A stretch of 64,000 bases of DNA, taken from Aspergillus flavus (Eukaryota > Ascomycota > Eurotiomycetes > Eurotiales > Aspergillaceae). The position numbers were made by a program, and so were the translations under genes. Shown here in pieces: positions 63,370-64,000 of the stretch. The DNA lies in the NCBI RefSeq assembly GCF_009017415.1, contig NC_092404.1:434001-498000 (forward strand), written 5' to 3'. The notes under the pieces were generated by a model. That model did not search any database, was not told the DNA's origin, and saw only the letters and a list, made by a program, of their open reading frames with translations. How positions within the stretch are numbered: the stretch's first letter is position 1; every line of letters begins with the position of its first letter.

Positions 63370-64000
63370 CCGCGACAGATGCCGCCATCGACAATAACTT
63401 CGCAACGGCGAAAGACCTCAGAACTTTCTCTATGAATTGCGAGAAGGGGTTCTAAAGCAGAAGGAGCACCCTCGAGTTATCGACCCCCGTGATTTGACAG
63501 CCATGGGTGCACCCCATGCTCCATGCATACATAGCACGGCATCTTCCCATGACTGGATGCCCTTGATTGCTATTGGGAGATCTGTCAGTTTTCGCAGCCA
63601 CAAAACTGCGGATTTCCAGTCAAACTTGGTGTAGAGGTGAGTATTCCTTGTGAGAAATTCTGCTTAGCAATATGAGTGGATTGACTCACGACCGCGCGAT
63701 CGTCGGGCCACTGGCAAAACCGTTATCTTCATCCCCTTCATTCAGATCGGATGCCTCTTCCTGACTAGACATTATAAAGCTGTTCTGACTACAGAAGCAC
63801 AGGTGACACATTTACATACCTCAATGGTCAGTCGCACATCTCTCACGCGTTTGCCAGCTCGAGGCGCATCGACAGTCAAAGCAAAGGCTCGGTAATCCAA
63901 AGCAATAGCCTGCTTTATCTCATTTTCTGTTACAGAAGGGTCCTCCATAGCATAGATCTGCCAGTATAATGTCTGAGAGACCGCACGTGCATTTGCCAAC
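63370..64000 (-). pseudogene. FMN-dependent alpha-hydroxy-acid dehydrogenase, broken and cut by the window end
   Basis: The 5' part lies outside the window. From 63999 the frame encodes TLYWQIYAMEDPSVTENEI then ALDYRAFALTVDAPRAGKRV and RDVRLTIE, matching the barrel of lactate/glycolate oxidase and cytochrome b2 ('LT/VDAP..G.RE.D.R'). An intron 63819-63761 leads to EEASDLNEGDEDNGFASGPT, and a further intron follows. The next block (WKSAVLWLRKLTDLPIAIKG, then IQSWEDAVL) needs a one-base change to connect with the exon before it. After another frame change HPWLSNHGGR meets TAA where 'GGRQL' is normal, then LEGAPSALEPLLAIHRESSE and EVIVDGGICRG. The homology ends near 63370. CAA to TAA is the kind of change RIP makes. 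At least three lesions, so a pseudogene. Confidence 0.75.

Overview
The window reads as nuclear DNA of a filamentous ascomycete, most likely Eurotiales (Aspergillus or Penicillium type). Introns are short (about 47-126 nt) with GTAAGT/GTATGT-like donors and CTAAC/CTGAC-like branch points. Genes are spaced on both strands without operons, and promoters carry TATA boxes and pyrimidine tracts. The families are typical of Pezizomycotina: NACHT and HET/ankyrin proteins, Zn2Cys6 regulators, RTA1, Prm10/ThrE, NmrA-like, and secreted peptidase, phosphatase and carboxylesterase. Species assignment is inference only.

Layout. 0-9.9 kb: a secreted M6 metalloprotease, a multi-exon NACHT STAND gene, an F-box protein with a SUKH-like C-terminus, and a decayed polyketide locus (an acyl-CoA thioesterase-like gene with a frameshift, then a PKS reduced to its KR-ACP end). 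10-26 kb: housekeeping-like membrane genes (anoctamin/Ist2-like protein, an unknown multi-pass protein, Prm10/ThrE-like exporter, RTA1-like protein) around a frameshifted PHD-finger family gene. 26-35 kb: a lone STAND N-terminal domain, tRNA-Arg(ACG), a MetE-like protein, an alpha/beta hydrolase, an F-box/ankyrin protein and a BTB fragment. 36-52 kb: histidine acid phosphatase, a Fus1-like TM-SH3 protein, a pogo-type MITE, a secreted S33 peptidase, a GST-like protein, a Rieske plus DUF455 ferritin-like fusion, tRNA-Glu(CTC), a Zn2Cys6 regulator, an NmrA-like protein and a MYND protein. 52-64 kb: HET-ankyrin protein, second Zn2Cys6 regulator, a broken dienelactone hydrolase/SnoaL-like gene, a type B carboxylesterase, a decayed Tc1-like transposon and a broken FMN-dependent alpha-hydroxy-acid dehydrogenase.

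Themes. Three separate genes belong to the fungal self/non-self recognition repertoire (NACHT, lone STAND N-terminal domain, HET-ANK), and two F-box genes have unusual partner domains. The accessory parts are rich in broken genes: at least five carry frameshifts, stops or deletions. Three of these breaks lie in runs of four identical G or C bases, so either real decay or homopolymer errors in the assembly must be considered. I found no complete biosynthetic cluster and no CRISPR-like or prokaryotic structure. The best candidates for something undescribed are the 25-nt micro-exon that encodes the Walker A lysine of the NACHT gene, the F-box/SUKH-like fusion and the Rieske/DUF455 fusion.
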